6,169 bases of DNA, taken from contig SBAT01000206.1 in the NCBI GenBank assembly GCA_005240105.1, forward strand, positions 1-6,169, written 5' to 3'. Shown in pieces: positions 4,896 through 6,169 of this stretch (the stretch's first letter is position 1; each line of letters opens with the position of its first letter). The notes under the pieces were generated by a model. The model worked only from the letters and a program-made list of their open reading frames with translations, did not search any database and had not been told where the DNA came from. A program made the translations under genes and the position numbers. Source of the stretch: Chloroflexota bacterium (lineage in GTDB: Bacteria > Cyanobacteriota > Vampirovibrionia > Obscuribacterales > Obscuribacteraceae).

Positions 4896-5370
4896 AAGGG
4901 GTGGTATCACTCGTGGTGCCCATCAGATGGCGCATGTCAAGCAAGATTGATTGTCAGGAGCGGATAGCTGCGCTAATTTCAACTTGATTGGAATTCGTAC
5001 ATCATGCCAAGAACTGCTAATAAATAGAAAGTATATAGTTGCTTTCAACGGTGCTTGAGAGCTACGGTGGGGATCTAAATTATTCCTTTACGGCTCACAC
5101 GAGAATTCGCATTTAAAAGCCCCAGCGCCAATTCCAAGCAACAAAAACATTCGTACTTCAATCGGTCTTACCGATACCTGTCTTACACGTGTACGCAAAT
5201 AGGAATTTAGCGAGCTCCAGAACGGCTCAGTAGTCATTGCATACCTGCTAGCAAGCGTTCCGGAAACCACAGCTCGAAATCAGTAATTATTCCCAGGCGG
5301 TTGCAAAGCAGCTGCTGTAGTGATGTGACTAATCAGGCAGTTGTCAGTGGTGGCTGTCTATGTTTTGTCG
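4896..5370. other. Non-coding stretch upstream of the PrkA-family gene
   Basis: No ORF here looks like a protein, and I see no tRNA or other RNA gene. It contains an AT-rich patch (about 5018-5041, TAATAAATAG...TATATAG) that could hold a -10 element, and a 10-bp palindrome AGCAGCTGCT at 5307-5316. A long untranslated leader for the PrkA-family gene is possible. I could not fix a promoter with a good -35/-10 pair. Confidence 0.4.
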
Positions 5371-5376
5371 AGGAGG
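5371..5376 (+). promoter_or_regulatory. Ribosome binding site of the PrkA-family gene
   Basis: AGGAGG 5 nt before ATG 5382, a near-perfect anti-SD match that fixes the start. Confidence 0.8.
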
Positions 5377-5381
5377 TCAAG

Positions 5382-6169
5382 ATGACCGAACATAAAGAGC
5401 AATTGAGCAAAGACGACTTCAAGCTCACGCCTCTTGTCGATCAACCCGTTTCGTTCATGGCATACCTGCAGGATTTGAGTGAGCATCCGGAGCGGAATGA
5501 TCCTGCTCCCAGACTCTTGCTTAGATGTCTTAAGGAAATGGGTTATGACGATCCGGAAGATTACAAAGACGATCCGGAGATGCGTCTCTACATTGAGATG
5601 CTGCGCGAACAGGGAGTCTATTCATACAAAGTTTTGAACCGCGTGGCAGGTAGCCAGCGTTTCCAAACACAACTGGCTTCAGTCCTGGCTAACGCACGAG
5701 CGATATATCGCAAGATTGTCGTCGAGGGACCACCAGCTTCCGGCAAGAACCTGCTAGGCGATGGCCTCATTGAAGCACTCGTCAAGAAAGCACAGGTTTA
5801 TGCCATCAAGGGTTGCCCAGCACACGAAAATCCGTTGAATGTTTTGAAGATGGACGAGATTACTCCAGAACATCTAGAAACTTTTGCCAGAAAATCCGGA
5901 TTGGGCGATCGCCTATATGAAATGCTGCGCACGGCGGTTCCGCCTTGTCAGTGCTGCCACAAGAAAATCATGGGAGATATAGACCATCCAAATACCGATC
6001 CCAACTTCGCTGAATTGGAGGTGGAAGCAATTCGTCTCTCCAAATTCACCGGTGGTATCGGGGAATGGATGCCTGGTCAGGCAACACCGCTTATAAAAGC
6101 GTTGCGGAAATCACAGCGCGGGATTATCAATTTGAGCGACGAGTTTCTGGCAATAGAACCGCAAGAAGG
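5382..6169 (+). CDS. prkA: PrkA-family AAA protein (serine protein kinase/AAA ATPase), 3' truncated by window edge
   Basis: At least 262 residues, open to the window end. PrkA/YeaG proteins couple an N-terminal AAA domain to a C-terminal kinase-like region and act in stress, starvation or sporulation responses; B. subtilis PrkA has also been reported as an ATP-dependent protease. Seen here: an N-terminal SFMAYLQDLSEHPE..APRLLLRCLKEMG segment (24-54) matching the PrkA helical start; a P-loop GPPASGKN (116-123); VYAIKGCPAHENPL (139-152), the most diagnostic PrkA string; a CQCC cysteine motif (189-192); and GGIGEWMPG (224-232) followed by RGIINLSDEF (246-255), the Walker B neighbourhood. The residue after the P-loop Lys is Asn rather than Ser/Thr, which is unusual for ATP-Mg binding. 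Relatives are about 640 aa and often sit with DUF444 (YeaH) and SpoVR (YcgB) genes; these would be downstream, beyond the window. Confidence 0.82.
   Translation, partial: MTEHKEQLSKDDFKLTPLVDQPVSFMAYLQDLSEHPERNDPAPRLLLRCLKEMGYDDPEDYKDDPEMRLYIEMLREQGVYSYKVLNRVAGSQRFQTQLASVLANARAIYRKIVVEGPPASGKNLLGDGLIEALVKKAQVYAIKGCPAHENPLNVLKMDEITPEHLETFARKSGLGDRLYEMLRTAVPPCQCCHKKIMGDIDHPNTDPNFAELEVEAIRLSKFTGGIGEWMPGQATPLIKALRKSQRGIINLSDEFLAIEPQE

Noticed and set aside
5088..5270. Minus-strand 60-aa open frame
   Set aside because: No RBS, no recognisable motif, isolated in a non-coding spacer.

Overview
The window reads as chromosomal sequence from a free-living, mesophilic, roughly 50% GC bacterium that uses the standard code. 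I cannot place it taxonomically with confidence. The mix of a plant-like beta-amylase, a GH57/DUF3536 protein, a PrkA-family ATPase and a repeat-associated GIY-YIG gene would fit a large-genome environmental lineage, for example a non-photosynthetic cyanobacterial relative, but this is only a guess.

Layout: (1) 1-384 (+) is the 3' end of an extended short-chain dehydrogenase (sugar epimerase/dehydratase type) whose start lies outside the window. (2) 385-585 is non-coding and holds an 18-bp palindrome across the stop codon and a worn copy of the dispersed repeat seen later. (3) 586-3723, read on the minus strand, is an alpha-glucan module: a GH14 beta-amylase (3663-2182) followed by a GH57 glycosidase-like protein (2101-620). 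Three intrinsic terminators punctuate it, one in the 5' leader, one between the genes and one at the end. Both genes lack room for a promoter between the upstream terminator and their start codon, so transcription probably passes through each hairpin. (4) 3724-4183 has no convincing gene; a plus-strand frame broken by one TGA ends at a plus-strand terminator. (5) 4184-4698 is a pair of repeat-bounded elements. The first (115 bp) is non-coding. The second (390 bp) has the same asymmetric ends and encodes a 93-aa GIY-YIG nuclease. The first looks like an internally deleted, MITE-like relative of the second. (6) 4747-4895 holds five copies of a 9-bp motif at a 34-36-bp period, unexplained by any gene. 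(7) 4896-5370 is non-coding. (8) 5382 to the window end (+) is the N-terminal part of a PrkA-family AAA protein with an excellent ribosome binding site.

Functionally, the two glycosidases probably act together on a cytoplasmic alpha-glucan: beta-amylase releases maltose from non-reducing ends, and the GH57 protein, whose exact activity is unknown, acts on the same or a related polymer. The GIY-YIG/inverted-repeat pair is the best candidate for an under-described system: a small nuclease gene packaged between palindromic repeats beside a cargo-less copy, formally similar to REP/RAYT arrangements but with an unrelated nuclease. No database search was possible; family calls rest on motif recognition.
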